DNA of 64,000 bases from Rhabdophis nuchalis. Taxonomy: Eukaryota; Chordata; Lepidosauria; Squamata; Natricidae. Within the stretch, counting starts at the first letter, position 1. Every line of letters starts with the position of its first letter. The stretch spans positions 330,542,419 to 330,606,418 of the forward strand of contig CM077643.1 in assembly GCA_039707465.1 (NCBI GenBank), in the 5' to 3' direction. Below, piece after piece: positions 60,618 to 64,000 of the stretch. Below the pieces are notes generated by a model. The model had not been told where the DNA came from and made no database searches. It saw only the letters and a program-made list of their open reading frames with translations. A program made the translations under genes and the position numbers.

Positions 60618-61084
60618 ATATTACCAGGAATAAAATGCTTCCATGAAAATTGTACTTTTTGATGTGCAGGACATCATTCATATAACCTTGAATTTCAGTA
60701 GAACAGGCTACTTATGATGTCAAGATAAATATGTAGACCAGCTTGCTTCATATGAGGAAAAATGTGGAGGCAAGAGAAATGCAAATGTAACAGATGGTAA
60801 CAAGGTCATTTAATATCTTCTTTTCTCAGGAAGTGTAGAAAGATGTTAAAAACTTTTTTTTTATACTGAGGACTGCATTCCACCCTCAGTACCTGTATTT
60901 TTAAGTTTGACATTTTATAGCTGTAACTATGAATGTTGCTGCTATTTGTTTACTTTTAATTATAATTTGCAATGATGCTTTAGTGCATTTTAGAAATTAT
61001 GATTTTAGTTTCAATGTCTTTTATATTGACCATATTGTTAGTCATTGCAGGCTGGTTTGACCAGGGGTGAATGGGAGAAAATAC
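60618..61084. other. intron sequence without recognised features
   Basis: AT-rich, no features assigned. Confidence 0.43.
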
Positions 61085-61620
<536 letters not shown>

Positions 61621-61631
61621 AAATAATAAGA

Positions 61632-61632
61632 A

Positions 61633-61682
<50 letters not shown>
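61632..61682. repeat. (AGAC)n microsatellite
   Basis: About 12 AGAC units between the LINE tail and the second AAAG run. Confidence 0.95.
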
Positions 61683-61683
<1 letters not shown>

Positions 61684-61686
61684 AAG

Positions 61687-61687
61687 T

Positions 61688-61739
<52 letters not shown>

Positions 61740-61742
61740 AAA
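61687..61742. repeat. (AAAG)n microsatellite, right arm
   Basis: About 13 AAAG units, the same motif and strand as the run at 61085-61187. Confidence 0.95.
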
Positions 61743-62434
61743 ACTTGTGTTATGAACAGCACCGAAGCAGAATAAAAATTCCTACTTTGATTGTACTCTT
61801 TGATCTGTACATTTGCTACTTTTAATATTTAATATTATGGTACATAAATCAGAGCATAGTATGACAAACAGATTGTTTGCAATCACATAATTTTGAAGCT
61901 CAGAATAGTTATTTACTTGGTATTCTTTGTAATCACCAAGTTTGCAGTTTCAACCTTTGTTGAGTGAAGTTATGTGGCAGCATTCATAAATGTGTAGAAG
62001 TTTCTTTTAATAAATAAGCTTTGACTAATACCTTCAAAGTCCACAAATTGCTCCAGTGGTGCAAAGTTAATGTTTTAGACTTTCTCTTTCAAGGGAATAC
62101 CAATGCCATAATGAAAACTTAACAGGGTCAGAATGTTTTTTAGCTCATAGCTTCAAACAAAAATGAGGTGAAATTCTAGCAAGACTGTAGTAGAACTTCA
62201 TGTGCTAGAATTTATGAATCCCAAGTTTCACAATGGGATTATAAAAGGTGTAAAGGAATTTTAAGATCATGATATGATGTTGAAGGATATGTACTGGTTT
62301 TTTTAAAGCCAAATACACACATATCCTGCATAGCATAGCGGTGAATATAATACATTCTAAGAGTCCATTGGAATGGGACAAGCAATAAATTGAAATAAAG
62401 CAAAATAAAAGAAATAACTTTGTTTTGTTTTTAG
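61743..62434. other. intron sequence before the second exon
   Basis: AT-rich, no mobile element recognised. The acceptor of the exon is at its end. Confidence 0.45.
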
Positions 62435-62601
62435 ATTTCCCAATTGATCAGTGAGTCTGGCCGCGATGGACTGACCGAAGCTGTGCTGAACCATTACAAT
62501 GCAGATAAACCTTCCTTGTATAGCTTCCCCAGTTCCCAGACTACCTGTGTTGCTAGTGATACCTCCACAGGTACCTCAGTTGCAGCTTCCTTTTTTGCCA
62601 G
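62435..62601 (+). CDS. KIF26B: KIF26B next coding exon
   Basis: This exon continues in frame from the previous one. It follows a T-rich tract ending TTTTTAG (62428-62434) and ends AG|GTAAGA at 62601/62602. It holds 55 full codons plus two bases (AG, probably starting an Arg codon), so the downstream intron is phase 2. The translation runs [20 protein letters not shown], then a Ser/Thr-rich stretch, and ends TSVAASFFA. That matches the KIF26B segment just before the motor domain. Joined to the previous exon it gives TLYPYQ-ISQL. The motor-domain exons themselves must lie beyond the window. A longer open frame across this exon in another register is a shadow. Confidence 0.92.
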
Positions 62602-62606
62602 GTAAG

Positions 62607-63432
62607 ACTAAAAGTTCTGTTTTGAATTATTTTAAATTCTCAAATACCCTTATAAAGAAAGCATGCTTCAAGACTTGGTGAAAGGGTATGGTAACATAAA
62701 TAACACTACATAATAAAATTTTACATAGAGTTATTTGTTGGATAGGGAATAACATGAGATATCATTTTTGTCCTAATTTAATTGGGACGAAATGCTTTTA
62801 AATGCACAAGAGTATGAAAGCAACGTTCTCTGCAACACAGTCCAGAGTGGCTGCTGAAGTGAGGCTCCTGTCATTTGTTGACTGCCACCATATATATATT
62901 CATGTCACTCTAGTAATTTTTACAAGTGATCCTTTGCCACTAATCGATGGTCTTAATGCTATTTACAGTGTAACGGGTTTCCAAGGTGAAGGCAATTGAA
63001 CTACTCCAAACTAGGGGTTTTTGTTGAAAATAACCACCTGTGTACGGAGTTAGTCTTTTCTTTGGAAAAATCATTATGGAAATAATAGTAATTCTTGTCC
63101 CTGATTTGACACGTTAGAAAATCCTACAGATATGTCTAGATTGAACCAAAACAACCCCATCATTTTCTTTCACACACTTTACCAGAATCATAGACTTTTT
63201 GACAATAGCATAATCAAAACAATGCCCACAATTCAAAATACTGCCGATTTTCACTGAACAGATCAGCACAAATAACTGAAATCTTGAGTCAATACTACAT
63301 GTGTTCCACAGAAAGTTGGTGACCTTTTGAGGGACCTTTTGACCTGCAAGGCTCCAATTAATGATTTTAGGTAAATCAATCTAACATTTTTATTACAAAC
63401 TGTAATATTACATTATTACATTTACTGTATAG
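62607..63432. other. intron sequence without recognised features
   Basis: AT-rich unique-looking DNA after the donor. Confidence 0.45.
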
Positions 63433-63782
63433 TGTGTCAGAGTTCCAAATAGCATCCAAAATTAAATCAGAGTCCAAGGCAATGTATTGCTCAAAGTTCC
63501 AATTTATTAAGAGAGCCATGTTGGCACATCTGGGAAAACCCAAATCTGAAAGCTTTCCGGTTTTCCCCACCCAGTTGAAAGTTCAAGATCTTGCCCCCGC
63601 ACCCACAAGTCCATCACACGGTCCAATCTTCCACTGCCATGCTGGCAGCTTCCACCCAACCAGTTCCAGCCAGATGCAGAGACAAAGGATGACCTTGGCT
63701 TTCTAGAAAGAATTTTGTTATGGCTACATATCACCCAACTCCATATAATTCCCCCCTCCCATTTTCCCACAATATAAAATGC
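63433..63782 (-). mobile_element. possible solo LTR-like block
   Basis: On the minus strand it starts TGCATTTTATATTGTGGGAA, is GC-richer in the middle (GGTGCGGGGGCAAGATCTTG), has AATAAA in CTCTTAATAAATTGGAAC, and ends TTGGAACTCTGACACA. A TG...CA frame and a poly(A) signal are LTR-like, but no 5-bp TSD is clear, so this is tentative. Confidence 0.35.
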
Positions 63783-64000
63783 ATATATAGAATAATAGAA
63801 AGTTTGGCAGCTGTCAGATCCAAAAGAAAAGATGGCTGCAGGCCTGACATAGTGCATCAGTCTGATTATCCTGTATGTTTAAGCATTATACTGAAAGTAA
63901 TGGATGTTGCAGTAAAAGGCCAAAGTATAAGATCCAGTCTTGATAGGGATAGTTAGATTTAATTTGTTTTTATTGTATTTATGTATGTATATATTTTATG

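Larger units (their letters stand above)
62602..64000 (+). other. KIF26B: KIF26B intron (downstream, 3' end outside window)
   Basis: The donor is GTAAGA at 62602 and the intron is phase 2. It is unremarkable AT-rich sequence except for a possible LTR-like block at 63433-63782. Confidence 0.85.

Noticed and set aside
62499..62681. Open frame over the second exon
   Set aside because: It is in the wrong register; the frame that continues from the previous exon gives the KIF26B sequence.

Overview
The window is intronic vertebrate DNA carrying two coding exons on the + strand. Their translations match KIF26B, the unconventional kinesin-11-family protein, in the region just N-terminal to its motor domain. 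The exons lie at 30535-31068 (178 codons, both ends phase 0) and 62435-62601 (55 codons plus 2 bases). Both have canonical AG/GT splice sites, and 31,366 bp of intron separates them. I see no other host gene, no tRNA or rRNA gene and no CRISPR. Almost all other ORFs are chance or transposon-derived.

The repeat content points to a squamate reptile, probably a snake (inference). It includes Sauria-type SINEs with a Bov-B-like 3' tail, a second tRNA-like SINE ending in GCTATT repeats, and many copies of an L2/L3-clade LINE with a 'YADD' reverse transcriptase. There are also classic CR1 pieces, a squamate-type L1, an R4-like LINE pair, several hAT MITE families, a TA-inserting palindromic mariner-like MITE, and very abundant long microsatellites, many of which are LINE 3' tails.

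Layout: 1-30534 is an upstream intron. It holds a 969-bp GC-rich hAT element (673-1641), L2/L3 LINE pieces (2340-3424), a nested transposon stack (4599-7183), CR1 RT debris (10495-10925), a hAT MITE (12957-13292), mariner MITEs with LINE insertions (13876-15304), a Sauria SINE (23605-23955), an old L3 copy (24375-25100), a young L1 insertion with a perfect target-site duplication (25948-26650), and an inverted pair of LTR-like blocks (27806-28245). 31069-62434 is the intron between the exons. It holds a CR1 3' end with a pentanucleotide tail, mariner and hAT MITEs, a back-to-back pair of R4-like LINE 3' ends (39340-41226), several long AT-rich or TCC/ACC microsatellites, SINEs, more L2/L3 LINEs, and a GAAA microsatellite split by a LINE (61085-61741). 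62602-64000 begins the next intron and has a possible minus-strand LTR fragment.

I found nothing that looks like a new multi-gene system. The observations most worth following up are the hAT target sites, which almost all fit nnnTAnnn (Buster-type), the nested stack at 4599-7183, the tandem R4-like pair, and the way each L2/L3 or R4-like copy carries its own microsatellite tail motif.
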